Source: CAZPMT01 sp964587655 (GTDB taxonomy: Bacteria; Hydrogenedentota; Hydrogenedentia; Hydrogenedentales; SLHB01). From it: 21,776 nucleotides of DNA. The notes under the pieces were generated by a model that saw only the letters and a program-made list of their open reading frames with translations, ran no database searches and was not told the DNA's origin. How positions within the stretch are numbered: the first letter of the stretch is position 1; each line of letters starts with the position of its first letter. The stretch spans positions 1 to 21,776 of the forward strand of contig CAZPMT010000093.1 of the NCBI GenBank assembly GCA_964587655.1. Direction: 5' to 3'. The translations under genes were made by a program, and so were the position numbers. Positions 15,380 to 21,776 of this stretch are shown piece after piece.

Positions 15380-16885
15380 ATGATGGATGCGCTGAATCTC
15401 TCGATGTTTCGGGCTTACGACATTCGTACGCCTTCCTCTCTGTTGACCGACGAGCTCGCGAAGCGGCTCGCGCGGGCGGAAGCTGTGTACTTCCGCGAAA
15501 CGCTGGGCGCGACGGGCGTCCTCGTGGCGCACGACGCCCGCGGCACGGGTCCGCACTACCTTCAAACGGCTTCGGAGATTTTCGCGCGGGCCGGGTTGGA
15601 CATCGTCGCCGTTCCGGGCGTCTGCTCGACTTGTGAGTTCTACTTCGCGGCGATGCGCCGTCCGGACCTCGCCGCCGTGATGTATGGCGCTTCACACAAT
15701 CCCGCCGGGGACACGGGACAGAAGATCCTCGGGCCCGGAGTGAGGCCGATCGCGGCGCATATCGGGCCTGGAGGCGGCCTTGATCGGATCAAGGAACTGT
15801 ACGTCAGGGGAGCGGCTCCCGGAGTAGGGCGCGGGTGCATCACGGCCTATGATCCGATGGAGGAGTACGTGAGTTACAGCATGTCGCTGGCGGGCGTAGC
15901 GCCGGGCGGTCTGCGAGGCCTCAAGGTTCTTCATGATTATCTGAACGGCGCGGCGGGACGCGAGATGATGCTTGCATTCAATCGGGCCGGGGCCGACCTC
16001 GAGCCCCTGCACTTCGCGGCGGATGGCAGATTTCCGTTGGGAGACCCGAATCCCGTCAAGCCGGAGGTGATACGCGAGGGCCTTGAACGGCTCAAGGCTG
16101 GCGATATCACGCTTGGCGCTTTCTTTGACGGCGATGGCGACCGCATCGATTTCTATCGCGGAGACGGAACATACCTGTCTTCGAGTTTCGTGTACGCGGG
16201 CATCCTCACAAAGATACGGGAACGTTTTCCGGAACCAGGATTGGGTGTCTACGCGGATCTGAAATCGAATCCCCTGGCCGTCATGGAGATGGCCAAGACG
16301 GGTGTCACGGTGAACGTCATCCGCAACGGTCACTCGCAGATCAAGAACGCAATGTTCGAGAACCCGTCGATGTTCGGGACCGTCGAGGAGTCGGCGCACT
16401 TCTATGAGGCGTTCAACGCCGGCAGCCAGCGGTTCTGCACGGAGAACACGCTGTACATCGCTTTGTTGGCCGGGCGCGTGTGGCGCGAAGACCCCGATCT
16501 GTTTGACGCCCTCTTCGACGTGCAAGCGCGCACCAGCCGGGAGCGCGAGTGGGGGTACAAGTTTCCCACGGACGATCTCCGCGCGGCCGCCCTGAACGCC
16601 GTGCAGGCGCACTTTGAGAAGGCCGGGGCGGCCGCGATGACCCGCATGCCTAACGGATATGAACTCGAGGCGATCATGATGCGGCGCGGCATTCCGTTCG
16701 ACATCGATTCGCATACGCGGCTGGCGCCGGATTGGCTGCAAGTCTGCCAGCGGATCTCACAGAGCGAGAATGGGCTTGCGCGTTGGGAGATTGTCGCCGC
16801 CGACCCCGCCATCGCCGCCGATGCCAAGCAAAGGATCGCCGGGATCGTCAAAGACTTCGGTGCGGGAGAGGAATACAAGGGCTGA
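15380..16885 (+). CDS. Phosphoglucomutase/phosphomannomutase family protein, divergent
   Basis: The protein is 501 residues of the alpha-D-phosphohexomutase family, which moves phosphate between C1 and C6 of hexoses. Ser105 in YGASHNPAGDTGQK is the phosphoserine position. DGDGDR at 250-255 is the Mg-binding loop. VEESAH in FGTVEESAHFYEAF corresponds to the sugar-binding loop (usually GEESGH). The last phosphate-binding loop, usually RPSGTEP, appears as RISQSEN, a clear departure, so substrate or activity may differ from standard ManB or Pgm. An extra stretch (about 110-165) follows the active-site loop. ATG codons at 15380 and 15383 are both possible starts; the strong promoter just upstream suggests leaderless translation. 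It is divergent from a secreted glycosidase-like gene. The stop codon lies inside a 36-nt element shared with that gene's 3' end. It could supply sugar phosphates for glycan synthesis. Confidence 0.88.
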   Translation: MMDALNLSMFRAYDIRTPSSLLTDELAKRLARAEAVYFRETLGATGVLVAHDARGTGPHYLQTASEIFARAGLDIVAVPGVCSTCEFYFAAMRRPDLAAVMYGASHNPAGDTGQKILGPGVRPIAAHIGPGGGLDRIKELYVRGAAPGVGRGCITAYDPMEEYVSYSMSLAGVAPGGLRGLKVLHDYLNGAAGREMMLAFNRAGADLEPLHFAADGRFPLGDPNPVKPEVIREGLERLKAGDITLGAFFDGDGDRIDFYRGDGTYLSSSFVYAGILTKIRERFPEPGLGVYADLKSNPLAVMEMAKTGVTVNVIRNGHSQIKNAMFENPSMFGTVEESAHFYEAFNAGSQRFCTENTLYIALLAGRVWREDPDLFDALFDVQARTSREREWGYKFPTDDLRAAALNAVQAHFEKAGAAAMTRMPNGYELEAIMMRRGIPFDIDSHTRLAPDWLQVCQRISQSENGLARWEIVAADPAIAADAKQRIAGIVKDFGAGEEYKG

Positions 16886-16917
16886 GAGCTTGTGAAGAAA
16901 TGCCGTCACAAGCAATA
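16882..16917 (+). repeat. 3'-end element, copy 2 (end of the phosphohexomutase gene)
   Basis: CTGAGAGCTTGTGAAG and following bases match 14000-14031 on the opposite strand, with one mismatch and a 4-nt insertion. Its bases 2-4 are the stop codon of the gene. GCTTGTGA and TCACAAGC form a perfect 8-bp stem with a 10-nt loop. No U-run follows, so it is not a standard intrinsic terminator. Confidence 0.75.
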
Positions 16918-16970
16918 GCGGGGCAGCCCCGATCCAAGCAGCACGTTCTCCGTCATTCGGTGTTGGTTCC

Positions 16971-16999
16971 TTGCTTCACGCCCACGGCGGTGTTATGAT
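16971..16999 (+). promoter_or_regulatory. Sigma-70 promoter upstream of recO
   Basis: TTGCTT (16971-16976), a 17-bp spacer, then TATGAT (16994-16999). The expected start near 17006 gives a leader of about 100 nt before the GTG at 17107. It would drive recO and probably lepA and lepB. Confidence 0.6.
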
Positions 17000-17106
17000 C
17001 CTTCCAGCACGCGGGCCTTCCTCGTATTGTCGCAGACACCCCTGAGCGAGACTTCAGGGCGGAATGCGCGTCAGGCCCGTCGCGGCGCCGCGATGAGGAG
17101 CAGTCC

Positions 17107-17829
17107 GTGTCGCAAGAACGTGCAGAAGCCGTGGTGTTGCGCGGCGTGGACTTCAGCGAGACGAGCCGGATTGTCACGTTCCTGACGCCTGGCCGCGGGC
17201 GGCTGGCCTGCATGGCGAAGGGCGCACGGCGCCGGAAGAGCCCTTTGCAGGCCGTCCTCGACACGTTAAATCGGGTCGAGATTGTCTATTATTGGAAAGA
17301 TGGCCGCGCCGTCCAGCAACTCGGTGAAGCGGCGCTACTGGACGGTTTCGGCGCGATCAAGGCGGACCTTGAGAAGACGTCGTTTGCGGCCCTTCCGCTC
17401 GAGTTTGCGCTTCGGGTCGCGCACGAGAACGAGCCCTCTCGAGAGCTTTACGCGGCGCTCGTCGGCGGCATGGAAAGCATGACGGTATGGCAGGGCGACG
17501 TGCGTATGCACGCGTCCTGGCAGATTGCGCGGCTCCTGGCTGCCGCGGGGTTCGAGCCAGGGCTCGACGCCTGCGCGATGTGCGGCGCTCCGGTCGAAGA
17601 CGCGCCGGGGTTCTCTTACGACGGCGGCGTAACGTGCTCGGCATGCCGCGCGGACCGGCGTCTCGATGCGGAGGAGCTTGCGGTGCTGCGGACGTTTATG
17701 CGCAGTCGCGCGGCTTGCCCCGCGAACCGTCGATTGGACGGCGTGTATCGCGTGTTGTGTGAATACGCGATGCGGCAACTGGAAACGGACCTGCACAGCG
17801 TGCGGGTCATTGACGAAATGTTTGGTTAG
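17107..17829 (+). CDS. recO: DNA repair protein RecO
   Basis: The protein is 240 residues, normal for RecO, which loads RecA onto SSB-coated single-stranded DNA with RecR and anneals strands in the RecFOR pathway (family knowledge). The N-terminal OB-fold is recognisable (EAVVLRGVDFSETSRIVTFLTPGRGRL). A zinc-binding set follows with Cys156, Cys159, Cys177 and Cys180 (CAMCG and CSAC), then the usual helical C-terminus ending VRVIDEMFG. The GTG start is preceded by GAGGAG with a 6-nt spacer. A promoter lies about 110 bp upstream. It reads into lepA 67 bp downstream, so the three genes may form one unit. Confidence 0.93.
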   Translation: MSQERAEAVVLRGVDFSETSRIVTFLTPGRGRLACMAKGARRRKSPLQAVLDTLNRVEIVYYWKDGRAVQQLGEAALLDGFGAIKADLEKTSFAALPLEFALRVAHENEPSRELYAALVGGMESMTVWQGDVRMHASWQIARLLAAAGFEPGLDACAMCGAPVEDAPGFSYDGGVTCSACRADRRLDAEELAVLRTFMRSRAACPANRRLDGVYRVLCEYAMRQLETDLHSVRVIDEMFG

Positions 17830-17849
17830 CTTCTTTGTTATACCGATGA

Positions 17850-17861
17850 CCGCGCGCGCGG
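17850..17861. other. Short alternating CG palindrome between recO and lepA
   Basis: CCGCGCGCGCGG is a 12-bp perfect palindrome in the 67-bp gap. Alternating purine-pyrimidine sequence of this kind can adopt Z-DNA or a cruciform under supercoiling, but its length gives no usable hairpin loop. Its role is unknown. Confidence 0.35.
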
Positions 17862-17896
17862 GACTATGAGGTTGCGGCTCTGACGCACTAGGTAGA

Positions 17897-19711
17897 ATGG
17901 CGACACCCCTGGAAAGTATACGGAACTTTTGCATTATCGCTCACATCGACCACGGCAAGTCGACGCTGGCAGATCGCCTGCTCGAACTTACCGGCACGGT
18001 TGACGCGCGGAATATGAAGGAACAAACGCTCGATACGATGGACATCGAGCGCGAGCGCGGGATAACGATCAAGTCGGTGGCGGTGCGGATGGCGTACCGC
18101 GCGGACGACGGCCACGAATACGTTCTGAATCTGATCGATACGCCCGGGCACGTGGATTTCTCGTACGAGGTGTCGCGCAGTCTCGCGGCGTGTGAAGGCG
18201 CGCTGCTCCTTGTGGATGCGGCGCAAGGCGTCGAGGCGCAGACCCTCGCGAATGCTTACAAGGCCATCGAGCAGGACCTCGAAATTATCTCCGTCATCAA
18301 CAAGATCGATCTGCCCAGCGCCGACGTCGAGTCCGCCAAGCGGCAGATTCGCGACATCATCGGCCTCGAGGTGGACAACGCCTTGCTGGCGAGCGCAAAG
18401 GCGGGCACGGGCGCAAGGGAGATCCTCGAAGCCATTGTGACGCGCATCCCAGCCCCGAGAGGCGAGCGGAACGCGCCGGCCCGGGCCTTGATCTTTGACG
18501 CGGTCTACAACTCTTATCGCGGCGTGATCGTATACGTCCGCATCGTGGACGGCGTTATCACCAAGGGCATGAAGGTCGTGATGATGTCGAACGGCCTCAA
18601 GTACGACGTGGACGAGTTGGGCGTCCTGACGCCGGGGCTCACGCCGACGGATCGGCTCGAAGCCGGCGAGGTGGGCTACATCATCTGCAACATCAAGACG
18701 CTTCTGAGCACGAAAATCGGCGACACGATCACGGACGCCGTGAATCCCGCGCGGGAACAGCTCCCCGGTTACGAAGACGTGCAGCCGGTGGTGTTTTGCG
18801 GCATGTATCCGGCGGTTGCGAACGACTACCAGGAGTTGCGCGACGCCCTCGAGCGTCTGCAGCTCAACGACTGCTCGTTCATCTTCCAGGCCGACAGTTC
18901 GGACGCACTGGGGCTGGGTTTCCGGCTTGGTTTCCTTGGTCTGCTCCACATGGAGATCATCCAGGAAAGACTCGAGCGCGAGTTCAACCTTACGCTCGTC
19001 TCCACGATGCCGAACGTGGCCTATCGCGTCCGGAAGACGGACGGGCAGGAATTGACCATCGAGAACGCATCAAGAATGCCGCCGCAGGTCGAGATCGACG
19101 TGATCGAGGAGCCGTATATCGAAGCCGACATCCTCTGTCCGACCGAGTACCTCAGCGCCGTCATCGATCTGTGCAAGAAGAAACGTGGGATCCACGTCCG
19201 GGTCGACTACATCGATGCGAGACGTTGCATGGCGGTCTATCAGATGCCTCTTGGCGAAATAGTGCTCGATTTCTACGACAAGCTGAAGACCCTCACCCGC
19301 GGATACGGCTCCCTCGAGTATCGCCTGATCGGGTATCGCCCCGGAGAGCTTGTGAAGCTGGATATCCTGCTGAACGGCGAGGCGGTGGACGCGCTGTCGT
19401 CGATCGTTCATCGAGATCGCGCGGTCTATCTTGGCCGGCAACTCGCGTCGAAACTGAGGAAGGTGATCCCGCGGCAGCAGTTCGAAGTGGCCATACAGGC
19501 GGCCATCGGGAACAAGATCATCGTGCGCGAGAACATAAGTCCGTTGCGCAAGAACGTAACGGCGAAATGCTATGGCGGCGACATCACGCGGAAGCGCAAG
19601 CTCCTCGAAAAGCAAAAGGAAGGCAAGCGGCGTATGAGACAGATCGGCACGGTCGAGGTCCCGCAGGAAGCCTTCATGGCCCTGCTTCGCGTGAACGAGG
19701 AATCGGATTAG
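17897..19711 (+). CDS. lepA: Elongation factor 4 (LepA), ribosome-associated GTPase
   Basis: The 604 residues match the family length. G1 is AHIDHGKST (15-23), G2 lies in DIERERGITIK, G3 is DTPGHVD (81-87) and G4 is NKID (135-138), all intact. EF-G-like domains follow, and the C-terminal LepA-specific domain is present (RQIGTVEVPQEAFMALL). It is a cytosolic translational GTPase linked to initiation and back-translocation of ribosomes. The ATG has only a weak upstream purine tract (AGGTAGA). lepB begins 3 bp after the stop, the classic lepA-lepB arrangement, so translation is probably coupled. Confidence 0.98.
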   Translation: MATPLESIRNFCIIAHIDHGKSTLADRLLELTGTVDARNMKEQTLDTMDIERERGITIKSVAVRMAYRADDGHEYVLNLIDTPGHVDFSYEVSRSLAACEGALLLVDAAQGVEAQTLANAYKAIEQDLEIISVINKIDLPSADVESAKRQIRDIIGLEVDNALLASAKAGTGAREILEAIVTRIPAPRGERNAPARALIFDAVYNSYRGVIVYVRIVDGVITKGMKVVMMSNGLKYDVDELGVLTPGLTPTDRLEAGEVGYIICNIKTLLSTKIGDTITDAVNPAREQLPGYEDVQPVVFCGMYPAVANDYQELRDALERLQLNDCSFIFQADSSDALGLGFRLGFLGLLHMEIIQERLEREFNLTLVSTMPNVAYRVRKTDGQELTIENASRMPPQVEIDVIEEPYIEADILCPTEYLSAVIDLCKKKRGIHVRVDYIDARRCMAVYQMPLGEIVLDFYDKLKTLTRGYGSLEYRLIGYRPGELVKLDILLNGEAVDALSSIVHRDRAVYLGRQLASKLRKVIPRQQFEVAIQAAIGNKIIVRENISPLRKNVTAKCYGGDITRKRKLLEKQKEGKRRMRQIGTVEVPQEAFMALLRVNEESD

Positions 19712-19714
19712 CGG

Positions 19715-20818
19715 ATGTCCCCTGTTGATTCTGACACGGATTCCGATAGGCCTCTGCCGGAATCAGGCGCGCGGGAGCCTTGCGCGCGCGGAGTGTGGCG
19801 CGTCATGTCGATTCCGCGACGCGTCATCGTCGGGATCACGGGGCCGTGGACCGCGAGGAATGGGCTCGCGTGGCTTGTGCTGATCCTCGCCGTACTGGCG
19901 GTACGGTGGCTCTTGTTCGAGCCGTACAAGATCCCGACGGGTTCGATGGAACCTACGCTGCACGGGGACATGCGGTTCTTCCGGGGCGACCGCGTCGGCG
20001 CGAACAAGCTGATCTACGGACCGCGCGTGCCCTTCATGAACGAGCGCATTTTCCATCTCGCCGAACCGGAGCGATGGGACATTGTCGTGTTTCGGACCGT
20101 GCAGAAAGACGCCGTTCATAAGACGCTGGTCAAACGCATTGTGGGTCTTCCGGGCGAGCGCATTCATATACAGGACGGCAAGATATGTGTCAACGGAAAA
20201 CCGGTGGATCCGCCCGAGCCGCTGCGCGGAATCCTTTACTACACCTCCGAGTTTTCGCCCACCGAACAGCAACTGGACCGGTTCATTTTGTACATGGCCC
20301 GCGCGGGTGCGAGCGTACTCGAAAACGCTCCGCAAGATTATGCGATCCGCGTTCTGGCGCTGGAGCTCGAGCGGGTTCGGGACGGCTTGGGCGGACGCGA
20401 TCCGGAACTGCTTAGTCCGGAGGAAATGAAGAGCCTTGCGCGCGAGTTGAACCCGGTGAGCCGACAGATCGTCGGCCAGTTCTTCCGGGCGCAGCAGGAG
20501 TCGCAGTACCCGCTGCGATACGGTATTCTTCCATCGGATGAGTACTCGCTCGTGCCCGAGAACTGCTATCTCGTGTGCGGCGACAACAGCGGCGACAGCG
20601 CCGACGGGCGCGTCTTCGGATGGTTGCCGAACGACAATATTCTCGGCAGGGCGTTCTGCATCTGGTGGCCTTTGGGCCGCATGCGGGACCTGACGGGTTT
20701 TTCCAGGACCTGGTGGGGGATGGGATTGCTCTATGGGATACCCGCGCTTCTCGTCGCGTATGAAGCCGGTTCGTGGATACGCCGCCGCAGAGCAAACGGC
20801 AGAGTATCCGCGCAGTAA
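19715..20818 (+). CDS. lepB: Signal peptidase I with an internal insertion
   Basis: The protein is 367 residues, a membrane serine protease that cuts signal peptides from exported proteins. Catalytic Ser77 is in IPTGSMEPTL and catalytic Lys140 is in LVKRIVGLPGE; GDNSGDSADGR is the box E region. One membrane helix (about 47-66, NGLAWLVLILAVLAVRWLLF) precedes the catalytic domain, and a second hydrophobic stretch near the C-terminus (about 335-353) is followed by Arg-rich residues. Between the Lys box and box E, about 170-270 is a long charged, helix-forming segment absent from the minimal family; insertions here are known but vary. ATG at 19715 gives a hydrophilic 30-residue extension; Met31 is an alternative start. 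It lies 3 bp after lepA. It would serve exported proteins such as the glycosidase-like neighbour. Confidence 0.95.
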   Translation: MSPVDSDTDSDRPLPESGAREPCARGVWRVMSIPRRVIVGITGPWTARNGLAWLVLILAVLAVRWLLFEPYKIPTGSMEPTLHGDMRFFRGDRVGANKLIYGPRVPFMNERIFHLAEPERWDIVVFRTVQKDAVHKTLVKRIVGLPGERIHIQDGKICVNGKPVDPPEPLRGILYYTSEFSPTEQQLDRFILYMARAGASVLENAPQDYAIRVLALELERVRDGLGGRDPELLSPEEMKSLARELNPVSRQIVGQFFRAQQESQYPLRYGILPSDEYSLVPENCYLVCGDNSGDSADGRVFGWLPNDNILGRAFCIWWPLGRMRDLTGFSRTWWGMGLLYGIPALLVAYEAGSWIRRRRANGRVSAQ

Positions 20819-20856
20819 GAGACAACCCCTTTCACGTCCCTTGGTGGCTGCCACAC

Positions 20857-21513
20857 TCAAGAGGCTGTAACGCGTTGGACTGCCGCCCGGGTTAGTTCCT
20901 CGAAGGTCTGAAACGCGGGGAGACATTCCAATTGCGAGTAGTCATCGATATAGTCCGCCACGCGGTGAACGTGCCAGTTGATGTCGCGTCGAAATGCTTT
21001 CAAGCGGCTCCCCTGCCTTTCAGATGCTGCTATGAGCAAGGAATGGAGCATGTCCTTGGGATCGATCAGTCCCTCGAGACCCTTCAGTTTCGGCATATCA
21101 AGAGGACTCCTCCCATTGGGGTTGTCAGCGGCTCTCCGAATTGCCGGCTCCGAGATTAGGAGCCAAGCTTCAGTCATTCGTACGGGCACTACGGGAACAT
21201 TGACTTCGTCGATGCTGGCGTCCCGTAACGCGTCGGCGATCTCGACGGCACGAGACTCCCTCGTTTGCTTCTCAGCATCGCGATGGACAAACAGGATGTC
21301 ACATGGGAAGAGCCTCACGGCCTCTCTCAATCGTTCCGAAAGCGTGTCGGGCGGCTTGCGGAAACCGCGGAAGTCCGCAAACTGCGCGTGGAGTTGAAGT
21401 CTGCACTCAGCTGAGTGGCGGATAACCCAACGGATGACGTGTTGCAGGAGAGATAGGTCGCGTGAACCATCCGTAACAAGAGTATACGAGATTCGTTCCT
21501 GTGCGCCGATCAT
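20857..21513 (-). CDS. TOPRIM-like protein of the DUF4276 type, possible defence or nuclease component
   Basis: The protein is 218 residues from the ATG at 21513, chosen because this ATG overlaps the stop of the gene before it (ATGA). The longer start at 21549 adds 12 residues without support. An N-terminal strand YTLVTDGSRDLSLL, then DILFVHRDAE, then VPVRMTEAWLL follow the order of acidic motifs in TOPRIM-like DUF4276 proteins, which often pair with RecF/OLD-like ATPases in mobile defence loci. The usual first acidic position reads Asp here. The C-terminal half (DMPKLKGLEGLIDPKDMLHS) is helical. The family assignment is from memory and moderate; the role is an inference. It is convergent to lepB with only 38 bp between stop codons. 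Confidence 0.55.
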   Translation of the reverse strand: MIGAQERISYTLVTDGSRDLSLLQHVIRWVIRHSAECRLQLHAQFADFRGFRKPPDTLSERLREAVRLFPCDILFVHRDAEKQTRESRAVEIADALRDASIDEVNVPVVPVRMTEAWLLISEPAIRRAADNPNGRSPLDMPKLKGLEGLIDPKDMLHSLLIAASERQGSRLKAFRRDINWHVHRVADYIDDYSQLECLPAFQTFEELTRAAVQRVTAS

Positions 21514-21719
21514 CTGGTGTCCGAGAAGGGCAACATAAGCTGCTGCCATTGCGGGGGCAACGCCCCCTCATGCATGTATGGTTCCAGGTGCCCGAGGGCC
21601 AGAGGCAACTGTGTACCCCCCTTCCTCTTCTTGCGCCACGAACCGTCTGGAACGCGAATAACCGTGATCTGTCCCATCGAGCCTTTGTGGACTACCTCAT
21701 CGCTGGCAACATAAATCAC
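21510..21719 (-). CDS. C-terminal remnant of an unidentified gene upstream of the TOPRIM-like gene
   Basis: This is a 69-codon frame from a GTG at 21719, closed upstream by a TGA at 21738-21740 inside the edge element. It contains SDEVVHKGSMGQITVIRVPD and ends PPQWQQLMLPFSDTR. The 4-nt ATGA overlap with the next gene argues that the reading frame is genuine and translationally coupled. Because it begins at the edge element, I think it is the 3' end of a longer gene cut by an insertion. A paired ATPase would be the natural candidate for DUF4276-like neighbours, but nothing in these 69 residues shows ATPase motifs. Confidence 0.45.
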   Translation of the reverse strand: MIYVASDEVVHKGSMGQITVIRVPDGSWRKKRKGGTQLPLALGHLEPYMHEGALPPQWQQLMLPFSDTR

Positions 21720-21724
21720 ATCGC

Positions 21725-21776
21725 TAGCCCGGACTTCTCACACCTACGGTAAGCGATGTCGTGTTGCCTCGTTTGG
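21725..21776 (-). repeat. Right-edge terminal element, candidate end of an insertion sequence
   Basis: On the minus strand 21741-21725 reads GTGAGAAGTCCGGGCTA, identical to 39-55 except one base. The outer flank TTACCGTAGGT is weakly similar to TTACAAGTGGT on the left. Both elements face inward, so both would be ends of elements lying outside the window. Confidence 0.5.

Noticed and set aside
17888..18949. 353-codon frame antisense to lepA
   Set aside because: lepA is certain on the plus strand with all GTPase motifs; the antisense frame is a by-product of GC-rich third positions.
19346..19359. GAGAGCTTGTGAAG inside lepA, identical to part of the 3'-end element
   Set aside because: It encodes the conserved GELVKL stretch of LepA, the match is only 14 nt, and it is not at a gene end; chance.
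19763..20926. 387-codon frame antisense to lepB
   Set aside because: It is longer than lepB but has no recognisable motif, and lepB carries its full catalytic set.

Overview
The window is high-GC bacterial DNA. It joins a conserved housekeeping block on the right (recO, lepA, lepB) to an accessory, repeat-rich left half. Cyclic beta-glucan synthase, signal peptidase I and a secreted glycosidase-like protein suggest a free-living, probably Gram-negative, carbohydrate-active bacterium. I think of the Hydrogenedentota, Planctomycetota and similar lineages known mostly from metagenomes, but that is a weak guess. I see no rRNA, tRNA or CRISPR array.

Left part (1-3880). A HEAT-like repeat protein, apparently missing its 5' end, is followed 16 bp later by a small radical SAM / 4Fe-4S protein of the NrdG-activase type. 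Convergent to them is a tyrosine-recombinase integrase broken by a frameshift, with decayed sequence behind it.

Middle (3881-14036). One 8.9 kb minus-strand gene encodes a 2978-residue NdvB-type cyclic beta-1,2-glucan synthase. Related 68-nt repeats lie on either side of it, and a 16-bp inverted repeat covers its stop codon. About 680 bp of intergenic DNA follows its 5' side. Beyond that come a 57-residue tryptophan-rich protein with a very strong ribosome binding site and a REP-type palindrome.

Right part (14037-21776). A secreted TIM-barrel glycosidase-like gene and a phosphoglucomutase/phosphomannomutase-like gene diverge from a 101-bp gap with promoters in both directions. The mutase transcript looks leaderless. 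The two genes carry the same 32-36 nt element at their 3' ends. Next come recO with its own promoter, then lepA and lepB 3 bp apart as in E. coli. The last genes, on the minus strand, are a TOPRIM-like (DUF4276-like) protein and the tail of a gene that overlaps it by 4 nt (ATGA).

Both ends of the window carry inward-facing copies of a 17-nt element (16 of 17 identical), and each abuts a gene that seems to lack its 5' end. The simplest reading is that copies of one insertion sequence bound the window. The most interesting biology is the HEAT-like/radical SAM pair, which resembles parts of multi-gene conflict or regulatory systems, and the TOPRIM-like gene at the other end. In each case the expected partner genes would lie outside the window.
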